Assembly: GCF_032062135.1 (NCBI RefSeq)
Contig: NC_092859.1
Span: 70,575,111-70,639,110, forward strand
Direction: 5' to 3'
Source of the DNA: Pyxicephalus adspersus
Taxonomy: Eukaryota; Chordata; Amphibia; Anura; Pyxicephalidae
DNA length: 64,000 nucleotides
Under the pieces are notes generated by a model. The model was given only the letters and a program-made list of their open reading frames with translations. It ran no database searches and was not told where the DNA came from. The position numbers and the translations under genes were made by a program. Each line of letters starts with the position of its first letter. The stretch's first letter is position 1. Below, one piece after another: positions 20,293 through 33,482 of the stretch.

Positions 20293-23200
20293 TAATATTC
20301 CATGCACTTGGTATTTTTTGTAATACCTCTGTACATTGAGTTAGTTTTATTAAATCCAACATATTCATAGTAAAGTAAAAGTACACAGGGAAAAACTTAA
20401 TATTACCTGCAAAGGACAAACTGACTTTCTTCACCAGCTTGCAGTTCAACCATGCTTAGATGAAAGAAGTTACCAGTGCACTGTACTAAAATAGTCTCCA
20501 CAAAGCTGTTGTCCTAGAATATAACAGATTTATGGTTTGTTGAAATCACACATTATCATTGCTGCTCAAAGTCACTTTGACCACTGGTTTAGTGTAATTG
20601 ATTGCCTTGTAAATTCCTATTTGGGAATGCTGCAGCAGCTGGTAACAGTCCAGCTTCATAAACCAAACGTAATGTAATGTCTGCTCTCGCAATGTATTAC
20701 TGAGTAGCCTCTGCTTAACAATGCAGCCCGCTCTGGACTGACTCAGGAAGATTTTTCCAGGGTATCAGCCAAGTTTTTCACTGCAACAGAGCAGACAAAT
20801 CTTACATCAAAGTACTCTGGAATAGGTCAAAAGTGAATTCAGCACTCATTTTAGATGTCAATGTTAAGTGTACTAGAAACTTGTAGACATTAAAGAGACC
20901 CTGTTACCAGACTCTTTCAAACCCAATCTTCCTAAAAGATCAAATGTACATTTAACATATTTTATGTAATTTAATGTTTTTATCTTTAAAATCCTCCCTT
21001 GTGTAGGCATCCAAAAGCCATAAAATTGCTACCGTCTTAGATGTGATATTAGCAGCTTAGTAATAATTTATGATTAAGTATTTGCATTTTTTTTCACTTC
21101 TGTCCTGATCTTTGGCCTATTCTCAAATGTGAGCATTTTGCTCCTTTCTGCATAAGGTGGTTCTTACTCAGAAATTATGAGGGTTGGCATCACTGAATTT
21201 AGAAAAGACCTTACACATTACATATTACTTGGCACACGTTGTGTCTCAGTTACAGTCTTCTTTTTTTGTGTTGATGGCAAAGACAGTCCAAATCACAAAT
21301 GTTGCCTGGTGGGGAACAGCTTAGTTTGTGCTCCTAATATTATAAATGTTAGTAGCATTTTTTACATTGATGTCAGAGATGGGATTTTGTGTCCTGTAAA
21401 AATTAATCTCCAGGCAAAAAATAGGACAACCAAGAGCATATGTGTCCCAGCCAGTGGTGTGGAAACAAAAAGAAGCACTCTTCCCCTCCTCTGTGGTTTA
21501 AAACATAGAAGATTTGGGACAAGTATGTTAAGTAACAAACATTAAGATAAGCAAAGCAGCTTTTTTTTTTGTTAACCCAGTACTAGGCATTTTTAAGTTT
21601 TTACATGAAAACCCTACTAAAACCAATATATTGGGGTACAGGAAATTGGCGGTCATTGGGGATAAAATCACATTGGCAGCCTGCAGGAAAAATGTTCACT
21701 CTTACATTGTTGGCTAGAATACCACACTTGCAGTCAACTGAATTGATCAACAGTGTAATGCAGCTGACTCTAGCCAGTGGTTTCATTGATTACAAGATCA
21801 ATCGATGACCATTCGAGAAACCTCCAGCAAGTTCGGGAATAACCCTGTATTTCCACAGAAAGGGGTGAGGGGCAAGGGTTATGGGTGGCCCAACATTTCC
21901 AGGGATCATCTTCATTGTATGACCATGTTTACTTTGCTTTGGTAGGAGTTGCATCCTTGTGTACAGGTTTATACTATACTTCATGCATGTGTTTCTGGCA
22001 CATATAATCATAGGTGGCTGCACATGTATAATAAAAATCTGTATTCTGCTATATATGCATTTATCTAACCAACAGTGGACACATGTGAACATGGCCATAG
22101 CTTCCCTTAATTTTTAAAACGCTGAAAAAATAAAAAGCTGCAGTCTAGTCTGTCCACCCAAAATCTATGTGTTAGTTTTAGTTTGGTCAGGTCTTTTATT
22201 TCATAAAAGTATGTAGGTAATATTTATACAACTGACAGTACAGTAGGCAATATATTATCTGATTTACGCAGAGTCTGCATAACTGTTGAAAGCAGACACC
22301 TTACTGTTTTTTGGAGCTGTGGTACTGTTTAAACACATTTGTAAAATATGTAAAAAATGCACGTTTATTTACTTTTCTGTTTCAGGCATATTATAGAAAT
22401 GTTATTTCCTCTTTAGACCAGACCCAAACACAGGACTTTGGCTGCTACCATGTGACTTCTTTAGTAGAACAACGTATTGTAAGTTTGTTCTGGAACAAAT
22501 GCCAACTGATTTTGATTAATGAGGTGCAGTAGCAGTCTAAATGCTAGGAAAATTAGCAATCTAAGTTAGGGTTGGCAGAACACAGTACAGTCTTGGGAAA
22601 AATTCTTCATGAATATAGCCTAAAATGCTCAAAATTTGGTTAATGCCATTAAATTATTTTTTTTAGGAGAGTCTCATCATGGCTAGCAAATCATATCCCC
22701 ATTCATTTTCCTAGTTCCAGTTTCAGACTAGTACAGTAGAACCTTACATTACATTCGATTGTTCCCTGGAATTAGTATGCATCTTACGGGTTATTGAAGC
22801 TGCTTCTACCAGAGGTTTTGCTTCATTAAATGTTCCTATTACTCAAATGTATTTTTTTTGCAGTTTACTCATCCTTAGATGTAGGCTTTTCCCTTTATTT
22901 ACTCATTCACTTTAGGTGGGCTCCCATTAGTTTTATATGCACAGATGTGTGCAATATCCCAATAGATGGAAACGTAGTTTACATTAATTGGTCTGCTGGG
23001 TTGCTTTTCCTTTTTAATGACAACCCAAATGCACGTTATCAGTGCAACATGCTGCAATGTGTCCAAATGCATTGTATGCCAAAAAAAATTAGAGGTTTTA
23101 ATGAAAATTTGGTTCTTGGAATTCCAAATTTTCAGTCTATGCATACAATAGGGGAACAGCACATTCACAGCTCCCCTGCTTTTTTTTTACCATACAGGTT

Positions 23201-23999
23201 GCATGTATGTCTAGTGAGGGTATTAGGGAGACCCTCATATGGATTTTTTTCCTGATTTACAGAGACAGTACACATTTTTTGAAAAATTAAAACCAGAATA
23301 AAAAAAAAAAAGGTAGGCAAAAGGGATCATACAGCATCAAAAGGGAATGCATCTTTTTTCACACTTTTTACTTTACATTTACTTCCTTTAATTTTTGTAT
23401 TTACTTTACTCAAGAATCTGTCAATTTCTTTCTGGTATACATCGGACTATAGCTTTTCATGTATTCAGTTTTCAACAGGTGAGATGAATGGGTACCAACA
23501 TCAGTCCATGGCCTTTAAGATGAAACACAGATTTCTCATTAGGACCTCAAACAAAGAGATGCAGTAAGCCCAATACAGTCTTTCCTGCCTTATGGCCGGC
23601 ACCTTTTTCTAACAAACAGGATTATCAGACTGTGAAATGTCTGCCTAGGTGGATGGGCTTCCAGAACTACCTGTGGCTTTTCAGCAATGACTGGTGATGG
23701 TTAGGAAACCTATCATCTTTTACTAATGTAAACATATTACCGACATTTTCTTTTTTAGGAAGGGGGGGAGGAGAAATGCCTGAAATGGCTCCCTAAAAGC
23801 ATAGTTGGTATAAGCATCACATATTGAGACTGTCCCCTTTAAAAGTTTGAACACTCTTTTTAATGCTATGTATTGCTCTCCTAACATTTATGATAGCATG
23901 CAGTCTTTAGTGATAGTTGTGGATGAACCTCCTGATTTTATCAGGTGGTTAATTGATACTGAGTTCACTGTACAATAGGAAAGTTGCCAACCTACCACC
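20293..23999. other. Non-coding DNA, no gene supported
   Basis: The longest frames, 21177-21545 (plus, 122 codons) and 22830-23255 (plus, 141 codons), lack recognisable domains and coding-like composition, and are not supported by neighbours. Poly(A)/(T) runs occur at 21561-21570 and 23299-23310. No repeat was delimited in this stretch. Confidence 0.5.
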
Positions 24000-24416
24000 T
24001 TACACCTAAACTTTTTCTCCCCTCTCTTGGCCTTGCCCGAGTGCCTACTTACCCCCCCCCCCCCGCACCTGGATTTTTGGATCTGTATACTGAGTATCCA
24101 TTTCCCATTCCCCTATGTACCCGATAGCCTCCATACCCTCTACAAGGTTTCCCCTATCCCTTGTTCCCCATTGTTAATGTTTGTCTTTACCTTTGCCTTC
24201 TTTATCTCATTACACCTGTATTTATACTCTTGCATATTTGTTCCCGTAGATATTGTTTAATTCAAATTCTGTATCTTATATTTTGTATACCTTTGCATTG
24301 TTGCACATTTTTGATTTTAAAACAATCGTTTACTGCTGTTGATACATTTACTTTTTTCCCTCCCCCTCTTTTTTTTCTTCTTTTGTAATTCCCTAAATAA
24401 ATAAATAAAGAATGTT
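24000..24416 (+). mobile_element. Possible LINE (L1-like) 3' untranslated end
   Basis: A pyrimidine-rich stretch with a 15-base poly(C) (24050-24064) and CCCTCCCCCTCTTTTTTTTC is followed by AAATAAATAAATAAAGAATG and an A-rich end at 24416. That layout is typical of L1-like 3' ends in frogs. No protein part is visible, so the call is tentative. Confidence 0.35.
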
Positions 24417-24421
24417 TAAAA

Positions 24422-24690
24422 ACTATGATGGCTGCTCCAACACTTCTTGTGGTTTGAATCATTGTCAGGTTGGAAGATCCAAGTGTGTCCCATATGCAGC
24501 GTCTGGACTGATAAAATTGAGTTGTCCTCAAATGTTTTCTGGTAACATGCTGCATTCATCTTGCCATCAATTTTAAGTTCCCTGTGCTGCTCTGGCTCAC
24601 AAAGCCCTAGAACATCGGAGATCCACCTTCATGCCTAGGGATGGTGTACTTTTTGTCATAGGCCTTGTTGTTTATTCTCCAAACAAATCA
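24422..24690 (-). pseudogene. Tc1-like transposase fragment
   Basis: On the minus strand the segment translates in pieces to AYDKKYTIPRHEGGSPMF and WIFQPDNDSNHKK. These match the middle of Tc1/mariner-family transposases, around the second catalytic Asp (in the DND motif). Stops and frameshifts interrupt it, and neither terminal repeat nor the C-terminal Asp/Glu region is present. It lies between the L1-like 3' end and a minus-strand SINE. Confidence 0.75.
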
Positions 24691-24738
24691 TTTATGTGAG
24701 CACAAAGTTCAAAAAAAGTTTTAGGCTTGTCTAGATGC

Positions 24739-24925
24739 TGTTTATTACTATTATCATCAGTACTGATATAGCTCCGACATATTATGCAGTGCATAGTCAT
24801 TTCACTAGCTGTCCCTCCAAGGGGCTCACAATCTAATGTCTCTACCATAGTATTATGTCGTTAACATAGGCTAAGGTCAATTTGGAGGGAAGCTAATTAA
24901 CCTAACTGCATGTTTTTTTGAAAAT
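24739..24925 (-). mobile_element. SINE fragment, minus strand (L2-tailed family)
   Basis: The reverse complement contains CATGCAGTTAGGTTAATTAG, GACATTAGATTGTGAGCCCC and a CTGCATAATATGTCGGAGCTATAT-type tail, the same order as the 3' half of the SINE at 15883. The tRNA-like head is missing, so this is a 5'-truncated copy. Confidence 0.8.
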
Positions 24926-27515
24926 ATTTTAGACACACTGTTTTGTGGAGTTAGCACATCAGAGGGCTTTTCCTGTAGCTTGACCATAAACCCATTTTTT
25001 CAAATACCTACTTTCTGTACATTATAAACTAGTAACACCACAAGTGTGCCAAGAGATAAACATAGGTGCATAGTACAAAGATCGAAAATACCAAAAATAT
25101 CATATTAATAGATACAGTATCAAAACAGCAATTACAACAAACAATAGGGAGATAATCCCACATTGCAAGCTCACAATCTAAAAGAACTGGTAGGAAACAA
25201 GAGATAATTTGGAAAGGTGTATATCTGGAGGTGGTGGGATTCTCCAAGAGGTATGCCATGGTATGTTACTGGATAATGGGAATGTTAGATTGCAACACTT
25301 AAAGCTTTCAAGTATGGGAGAGTAATGAATGTGTATTGGAGAGGAATTCTACAGGTAAAGATAAGCTCATAAGTAATTATATGTGCACTAATAAAAAGGG
25401 GTGATTTTGGAGGAAGACAGAAAAAGGTTGTGGTTATATCTAAAATGATTTAGAATATAGATTGTGTAGGGGCAAATATTATCCCTAAGCAGTAGGCTTG
25501 ATGGGTGTGTTACTTTTTACTTACTAATACTCACTTTAAAGGAAATTTAAAAAACTGTGTTTTTCCTGCACATGACTGAATGCCTGCTCAACAATACTAA
25601 AAGATTATAGCATACCTCATAACATTTTGAGATGGGAAAGAGGGATGTCATTAGCATGTCAGCAAATCAGGAGGGATGTGTGCAATCAAGAATCAAAACA
25701 TAAATAATTAGTTTAACCCACTATTGTTTTCTGTAAATTGAAATGCAGAACAAATACAATAAATAAGGGGTTTGGTGTAGGGTTCAGTGAACTATAATCT
25801 TTTTAGTATTAATAAAATTGTAACTTTTTAGAGAGGCCTATACACCAGACCAAAGAGGCAAATAAGAAGGACTGGGGGATTTGATTTCAAAAGACTACTT
25901 TTATTGTTATTGCTTTCCTTTCTTTAATAGGTTGTAGTGGAAGGGTGCTGTAGCTTTACCTGCCAACTAGTTCACCAGTATGAAACAGAGCCAAAGATCA
26001 CACCAAGGATCCTTACCATAAAATTTACTATACATTCAGTAAAAATAAATTTTTCAGCATTTTAAGTTGTATTTAAATTTGAATTTTTAGGCTTGCCCCA
26101 AACATCTGAAGTGCTAGTGACCAATTTACACTTGAGGTCTGAGCTGGGTACATATATCTTCAGTCATATGTATTGCTTGCATCAGCTAGGCCAAAGGCAG
26201 TGCTATTTAGGTAGGTCTTTGAAGAAATATATGCCTTAGTTAGGATGTTGGTGGGGTTATGTGAGTTCACAGAATTCAATCTCTTTGTAGGTTTAAAAGG
26301 GTATATGTCCTAGTCCTGGCTGGGTGAGCACTTAGTCTGCGAAGTTTCAGAGTGTATACCATCAATGCTAAATTCTTTTATCCCCTCTATTTACCACAGT
26401 TCATTATCAGACTTTAAATATGTAAATGTTTGTACAAACGCTCTTCCCATGAATTTTCCAAATCATAAATGACAGGATTTATAGCTTTGTAAAGTCTGCA
26501 TGTAAACTGTTCTTGTAAAGAGAACACAAGCGTAACTATGACCTGTGAAGCCAATGTCCTGCCAAAGCTGGTCATATAATCACACAGCTCCAGTGTTATC
26601 TCCCTACCTAAGTGTTTGCTTATGTACATATTGTACAGTTTGTAGGTTGTTTTTAGACCTGATTATATAGAGGTTTTGCTTGTTCCAACCAGCTAATCAA
26701 ACCTTAGAGAGCAGGATACATTCTGTCTTTCACATATAACATACAGTTCTGGGTAATATAGCTGAGAACAGGTTAATTCTAAATTGTGAATGAACTGAGT
26801 AATCTTTATGACACATAATCAATTTATAAACTGGAACATCTATAAAAAGTGAAATATATGGGCTGTGTGGTACAGATGAAGAGGATGCCCAGGTGTTGGC
26901 AAAGAGTAAAAAACACAGCTGTTCCACTAAAAGATTAGAAAAAAATAACACTTTGTGTTCAGTTTAGTACATTTGCCAAGGATGGTTCTTCCTAACAAAG
27001 TACAGTGTACAGACAGCTGAAGCTCGCTCTAAAAAAAATACTTGAAGGTCAGGACATTTTTTATTATTTCAGCTGTGCTTGTTTTTTTTAAGGAGGCACA
27101 AGCACCTTATTTGTAAATTGTAATTATTACTATAGATAATTTCTTCCCTAATGATAAAAATAGCATTTCAAATTAATAGACAGTACAAGGTTGTGTAAAA
27201 AGGTTCTATTCATAAATGTTTTCACACAACTTTCATCCAGGATTTACACATTTACTTTTAATTTATTTCAACTTATGTTAAAGATTTTTAAAATATTCAA
27301 AAATAAAAAACACATCCAGAAGATATGGAAAAGTCTAGGTAATAATATTACAGGGCGGATTATCATCAACCATAGGTTAACATCTAGCGATCTTGGGAGT
27401 TTACCCGAAACCTATTTCGCCTATATCTTGTCTCTAAGGAGGAATCTTTTAGTTTTTTGGGATGGATAGGCTGAATAACACAGTGGAGTAAAAAATATCA
27501 TGATGTGTGTGGGAG
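24926..27515. other. AT-rich non-coding DNA, no gene seen
   Basis: Frames at 25029-25259 (minus), 26414-26629 (minus), 26730-26951 (minus) and 27191-27469 (plus) are short and have no motif. No repeat edges were found. Confidence 0.55.
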
Positions 27516-27519
27516 CAAT

Positions 27520-28085
27520 AACCTTTTATTCACTAAAGGGAAAGGTAATCACCAAGACATAACATAACCCTGGGAAATATAAACATAACCCAAAAAGGAC
27601 AATATTAAAATATTTGGAGGAAAGAGATGGTGGAAAAAGATGAGGGAAGGATGGGTAGGAAAAGCAAGAAAGGGCAGAAGTGAGGTAGAAATGTAAGGTC
27701 TCCCCCATGCTTCAGGTGGTTTTCCAAGGGGGAAAGATTAAGTCGGCAATGTTTGAAAGAGTGGGGATTCCATTAAGACCATTAAGCCATGCTGACCACA
27801 TTACAGCACATTTATCTAACTGCCCATCATTATCCGCTATTAGCTGTCCATATATTGTACCCGTTCTTACTCCACCACCCAATTGTGAAGTGAAGGGATG
27901 GAGGTCAAACACTACAATCCAGGAATGACCATCCTAGCTGCTTTAGTAAAGTGTCAAAAGATCCCTTGTTTAACCAATTTAGAAGAACCAGGCATCATTG
28001 AAAGTAAGGTCACTGAAGTGAAGTTGGGAACTGACTCATTAAAGCGGGTTTTAAACATCAGAAGAATCTTTTCCCTCTATAAATC
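27520..28085 (-). pseudogene. L1-like LINE ORF2 C-terminal remnant with 3' UTR
   Basis: Read on the minus strand, 28080-27830 gives interrupted peptide pieces (HFTKAARMVIPGL, then SIPSLHNWVVE and ERVQYMDS). Their pattern, an Ala-rich helix, then a Pro-Ser-x-x-x-W block and a Met-Asp/Glu end, is that of the C-terminus of L1/Tx1-type ORF2 proteins. Stops interrupt every frame. Downstream is a pyrimidine-rich 3' UTR ending with AATAAAAGG near 27530. The assignment is by pattern only. Confidence 0.45.
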
Positions 28086-28982
28086 TCCAGGGAAATAGCA
28101 GTCAGCTGTATTTCTTTAGTTTTTTTTTAAAAAAGGGTGTTGCACTTAAAAAAAAGCAATCACACAGAATTTTTACTCAACATAAAAGGTTTGCCTACCT
28201 AAATCTGTTATCTGACCTATTATCATATTTTTTATTTTATATACATATATATATATATATATGTATAGGCAAGGTTTTCTTTTGCTATTTTTGTTATTTT
28301 ATCTGCCACCTTCAAATAAACATGACTACAAGTCAGCTTTACATTTATACTTCAGTGTGTGATCTGAATTGGATGAATCAGACAAGTGTCCTTTGACCCC
28401 AGCAAAGGCAATCCTGAGCTTAACCCCTCACAATATATATATAAATAGATGAAGCTCAACTTATTGTAATGTAGCCCTTTTATTCATCATCCTATCTCAT
28501 TGGTAACTAAAGACAATTGACTCAGAAGTAATGATGGGTAGTCTGACTGCCTAGAATATATGATATCTGTCCTTTTGTTTTTAATATTATTAATTTGATT
28601 TATTATTCATGGTTCATGTTAAGATTAATTTTTAGTTTAAAGAACCATATATATATTTATTTATTTTGTTTAGGTAAGGATACTATTTACTCTGTATTCA
28701 TTCCCCACAAGGGAAGGATATCTGTGGCCCCATTTTCAAAAGGCTTTCAGATTCCAACAAGCTCCTTGTCTGCAGACTCTGACAAAACTGGGGTCCTTAG
28801 ATTTTCCAATGATGGTCTTTGCCAATCTTGGGAATTGTAGGTGTGGGGGGGGTCTACTTTTGCCCAAGGTGAAGGAGCCTTCTTTGGCAAGCCAGATTCC
28901 ACAGCACCAATTATTGGATATGAGGGAACATACACTGCCCCATTTCCTATCCAAAAAAGTCCCAAGCTTATAATAAGGGTCT
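28086..28982. other. Non-coding DNA with an (AT)n microsatellite
   Basis: ACATATATATATATATATAT lies at 28243-28262. Frames at 28595-28840 (plus) and 28736-29245 (minus, 169 codons) have no recognised domain. The minus frame runs into the repeat at 28983-29245. Confidence 0.5.
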
Positions 28983-29245
28983 GGTTTCAATACTGAGTGG
29001 GAGCTCACACTGCTTGGCATTAAAAATGCCCGCAATGTTTTGAAAAATGTTTGAACATGTTCTAAAACACTTGCAAAAGCAGTTTTAAGTGTTTGCAGGC
29101 TGAAAACATTTAAGGCATGGGATAGCATGGATGGCAAACTGTCCCCGGACACTGCATGTGACATGAGCATGAGTTGCTGCCCCCTGCTAATATATTTTAA
29201 CCATAAATGAGGCTCATAAGCGACATTCCAGTGCCTGGTTCTCAT
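28983..29245 (-). repeat. Interspersed repeat rich in GTTTTNAAAC-type words
   Basis: It has short inverted words (GGCATTAAAAATGCC at about 29017-29031; repeated AATGTTTTGAAAAATG and GTGTTTGCAGGC words). These form several small stem-loops. It resembles a common frog interspersed repeat, but I cannot name the family and no ends are defined. Confidence 0.35.
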
Positions 29246-30668
29246 GAGAAATGATTATATGGATGGCTGCATGTGGAATCCTCTATGCAGAGCTGTGCAA
29301 TGACTGAGTCTGTTTAAAAACAATTCTAGAAATGATTGAACCTTTCATTAGTTAATAGTAAAGCCTGGTGCCCTTTATGCATATTTTATCAGATTTTTGC
29401 AATTAAAGTCTCAATTTCCTAATTTACACAGTATATGTATTTTTTTTCTTGTTTATTTACAAATTGGCAAACCACACTTTTGCCAAGAACTGAATAAATA
29501 CCATTAACAGAAACTACATACATTTCACTGAATGTTAAATTACTTTATTTATTTGTTTTACAAAGCAACAGTCTTTAGGGACTGTTCTGGAAATATTTCA
29601 TGAGTAGTTGCTTGGGAGAACCAGCCAAGAATGAAATTTGTAAGAATCGGAGGTTCTATCTCTAAGCTGGCTCAGCAAATAACATCCCTTGTAAAGGGGT
29701 TAGCCCCATGCTGGAAAAGTTAAATGCATTTTTTTTTTTGTTTCTGTCTGCATAACTTTACACATTTGCCTTTCCTCTGGCTGGCACCATTATTATTCCT
29801 TCGAACCATTTGGCTTCCCCCTTTACAATGCAGAACTTTTGGTCCAGCAATGATGTCAGTGGTTACGACCATGGGCTATAGCAGCTTATGTATGAGGCTG
29901 AGGGGACTGGATTCATAAAGGTGAGGGCAAAAAGGGGCACAAGGAAATAAGGTAGGTACACATACTATTTACTCTGCCTCTAGACATCAACAAGATCAAG
30001 ATAAAATTGTTGCATTGCAGGGAAACATTTGTAGTACGTTAACACACACATCACCACCTAACAAGGTTGCAATACCTAAAAGATTATAGTAAGGTGCTCA
30101 TTTACTAAAAAATAATAATAAATCCTGTGTGGGTCTCCCTAGTAAAACTAGACCCTCAAGCATGGAAACTGCCATGATAGGAGGGGGCACTGAGTGTGTA
30201 GCCACTCTCTTTACATACCAGGTCCCTGTTTTCCCATAACAGTGGGTGGTCCATAGTTGGGTGATCCATAGGTCCTCACCCAGTGGTGGTCTGCAGGTGA
30301 AAGGCCTATATGACATCTGAAATCCTCCAGGCTGGCCTGGAAAAGTCCCCTGGATAGCTACCCCCCTCACCCTGAGTAATGAATACATAGATACATTTTC
30401 AAAAAGAAAAAAAATATATAAATGAAGATGGTTATTTCAGGGACGTAATGTAAATGTTTTGTGTTTTACTATGATCAATACTAGATCATACAGTCAGATT
30501 TGTGAATAATTAAGTTACATTTTAAAGTGATGTGGCAAGCAATTTAAGACAAATGGCTATTGATTATCTCAGCACTGTAATGCAAATTAGCTAACTTGAC
30601 TAGAAGATCCAAATTTACTGTGGAATTAAAAATGCATTTTACCCCCTATAATTTAATGCTGATTTATA
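29246..30668. other. Non-coding DNA, no gene seen
   Basis: Short frames only (for example 29724-29918 plus, 30098-30388 minus), without motifs. Confidence 0.55.
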
Positions 30669-30892
30669 GGACCTGATTTATTAAAGCTCTCCAATGCTAA
30701 AGAGAATACACTTTCATCAGTGAAGCTGGGCTATCTAGCAAACCTGGAATAGATTTCTTCAAAGTCATTTGCTAATTTCTAGCAAATGTTTTAAATCCTG
30801 GACCAGATCCTTTCCAGGTTTTCTGGATTACCCAGCTTCACTGATGAAAGTGTATCATCTCCAGCCTTGGAGAGCCTTAATAAATCAAGCCC
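30669..30892. mobile_element. Fold-back MITE, copy A
   Basis: The two halves are near-complete inverted repeats: ACCTGATTTATTAAAGCTCT at the left and GAGCCTTAATAAATCAAGCC at the right, continuing inward through ACTTTCATCAGTGAAGCTGG and CCAGCTTCACTGATGAAAGT. It is about 224 bp and non-coding. A second, 256-bp copy lies at 49583-49838 and a half copy at 53433-53502. The superfamily is not clear, because no target-site duplication could be fixed. Confidence 0.85.
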
Positions 30893-31130
30893 ATAAAAAT
30901 CAAAGAGTTCATGCCTTTTAAAACTTTCATGTGGAAATGTTCTCAAAGGCCCATTCACCTCCCTAGCATTTTTAGTGGCAATACTGTGTTAGGGGCTTTA
31001 ACAAAAGGGGCTGCAAAAAACAGGTGTCCTGACTATAGAAGAACTGGGCCAACCAGAAGAGAAGAGAGTGAATACATGGCAGCTAGTGTAAGTGTGTTGC
31101 TGACTTGTATCTCTTGTGTTTGGCCTATTC

Positions 31131-31230
31131 TTAACCTCCCTAGAGGTAACCCCGAGTGTGACTCGGGGTAGAAAAAAGTTGCTACAAGTGGTAACCCCAA
31201 GTCACACTCGGGGTATGTAAACCTATGGGA
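31131..31230 (+). mobile_element. piggyBac-like MITE end
   Basis: TTAACCTCCCTAGAGGTAAC starts at a TTAA, the piggyBac target site. It is followed by the hairpin CCCCGAGTGTGACTCGGGG and a second, inverted version (CCCCAAGTCACACTCGGGG at 31195-31213). A matching right end was not found, so the copy is partial. It sits just upstream of the divergent transposase-like remnant. Confidence 0.5.
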
Positions 31231-31269
31231 AGGTAATAGTAAATAGAGCCTTACCTGATCATATCCCCA

Positions 31270-32135
31270 CCTCGATTCTGCAATTAGGCCTGTTCCCCAT
31301 GATGATTCATTGCCAGTTTCTGGTAGCACCACATGATGGACTTGCTTCTGTAGAAGGTGATGAGGAATGCGCTGCAGTTGCCGCCAGTTACAACCCTGAA
31401 TCATCTGATCCTGACTACCTGGCCAATGAAGATCAGAACCAGAGAACTTTAGAAAAGCAGAGCTGAATGATCTCATTCATGATCTAAATCTCTCCAAGGA
31501 CAAAGCAGAACTTCTTGCTTTAAGTCTTAAACAGAAGCACTTCCTTTGAAAGGCTGTAACTGTAACTCACTACAGAAAACACAATCATAACTTGACAACG
31601 TTCTTCACTAGTGATGGCTCACTGTGCTACTGTCATGATATAAATTGACTCTTTTACAGTTTGTCACAAGAGTATGTTCCATCTGAATGGTGTATCTTCA
31701 CTGATTCCTCTAAAAGAAGCTTGATAGTCTTTCTGCATAATGGTAACCGCGTTTACCGATAGCTCATTCCGTTAACCTAAAGGAGTCCTTTGACAGCATG
31801 AAGTGACTACTTGAAGCAATCCAGTATAAAACACACCAGTGGAACATCTGTAAGGGATCTAAAGGTCATTGGCTTGCTGATGGGAATGGAAGGAAGATTA
31901 ACAAAATATTACTGTTTCCTATGCATGTGGGACAGCCGAAATTTGGGAGACCATTATGTGAAGCGTGATTGGCTACCAAGAAATACCTATAAGCCTGGAA
32001 CAAGTAGTGTCAGGTTTCTGCCTCTGGTTGATCCACATAAAACATTTCTTCCACCTCTCCATATCAAGTTAGGCTTGATGAAGAACCTTGTAAAGACCAT
32101 GGGTAAATCAAACTCCAGTTCAGAATCTGCTTGAT
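31270..32135 (+). pseudogene. Transposase-like protein of the same unnamed family, divergent lineage B
   Basis: Several interrupted frames give, in order, SAIRPVPHD, ELNDLIHDLNLSKDKAELLA, FTDSSKRSL with LHNGN, VRDLKVIGLL, TKYYCFLCMWDSR and LPPLHIKLGLMK. The order and spacing match the copy at 7713-9371, with moderate protein similarity and little nucleotide similarity, so this is a separate lineage. The N-terminal Cys/His region and the C-terminal Glu region are missing. The knuckle retains both Cys (CFLC), unlike copy A. Frames shift and several stops occur; the intact part is 31811-32134. Confidence 0.65.
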
Positions 32136-33482
32136 TCATACCCGAAACTGGGTTGTCGCATGTCATTAAAAATACATTTCTTGCAATACAGAATCATTAA
32201 GCATTTCTGAAGAAACAATGGTACCTGACTGACACTGTTCAGTAGATCTATACCACAGTGTGCCCTATTTTATTTTACACTGAAGATTTATTAACATTCA
32301 CTTCAATGGTGCTTACGTTTTAGTACAAAATCCATGCACGAATAATGTTAACTATATTAGTATTCATAACTCAGGAACTGTATGTGTTAGGGAAAAAACT
32401 GAAAACAGATCTGAAATCTGCTCGAAAAACGGATTTAGAAAAGTGTGTTGTGGTTTCTGATGATTAGCAAAACTAATTTTTGTTGACCTGTGTTATCTAG
32501 CTATTACAATATTTTTCTTAAGTATGTGTCCCAGTTTTACTCTATTACCTGTTCCAAACATGCAGCAGGACACAAGGGAAAATCTCTGCAAAGCGAGTGG
32601 AGTATCCCCTTTTGCCACCAAAACAGGTGTCCACATTAAAAGATTTACTAACACCAAATGTTCTAGTGACAGCTGCAAAAAGTTTGGATTTATTTTAACT
32701 TTCTTTCTCAATGAAAATTATCACCTGAACAACTAGCAATATCAACCCGAAAGGGGTTCCTAAACTTTCCTCATTTATAAAACAAAATAAACAGTAAAAG
32801 TATATATTTACAAATTTACATTTTTTTATTTATACATAAAGAAAAGTATACATTTACGTAATGGCCTGAAAAATGCTTTCATAATGGTTTCATTATCATA
32901 CAGGTATCATTGTGATAACCTGCTTCCATCAAAGTGAGTGTCAGAAGCAATAGCACTCCTGCATATAGCATATAGGATTTGACAGGCACATAGCTTGTCC
33001 ATCAATGTTGCCTAAAATATCTGTTCTTATGATACATTTACCGGGATGACATTAAAAGCTTTGCCATCTTGTATCAATTACAGAGTGACAATATTATTGC
33101 CATTAAAGTACAGTATTTTAAATGAGCAAAAATCTTCAATCTAACAAATATGGCAATTTTATGCTTTCCACATGTTTTGGGTACAATATGTTTTCAGTAC
33201 ATGTTCTGGGTAGAGAATGAGTTTTGCCAATTTTAGATTAGCTGTTTTGCCATTGCTGTATGATGTCCATATTACACACAAAAAAATCTCTGAATAAACA
33301 TAATATCTACATTATATATATTTTAGCGAAAGAAAGGTAAACAAATAATTACTACATATTAGACTATGTTAATTAAAAACTGATATCACAAAATATTTAA
33401 GTGGTACTTTAACATTTTTAACAATAAAAATATTTATACACAGCAAGTCCAAATATTTGTATAAATGTATCACATTACATAT
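32136..33482. other. Non-coding DNA with a 3'-terminal word of the transposase-like family
   Basis: Most of the stretch is AT-rich without genes. At 32476-32496 lies TTTTTGTTGACCTGTGTTAT, almost identical to 35050-35067, the end of the lineage A fragment. It suggests that lineage B's 3' noncoding end survives after an internal deletion. Confidence 0.4.

Noticed and set aside
28736..29245. A 169-codon minus-strand frame
   Set aside because: It overlaps an interspersed repeat with stem-loop words and shows no recognisable domain or signal.
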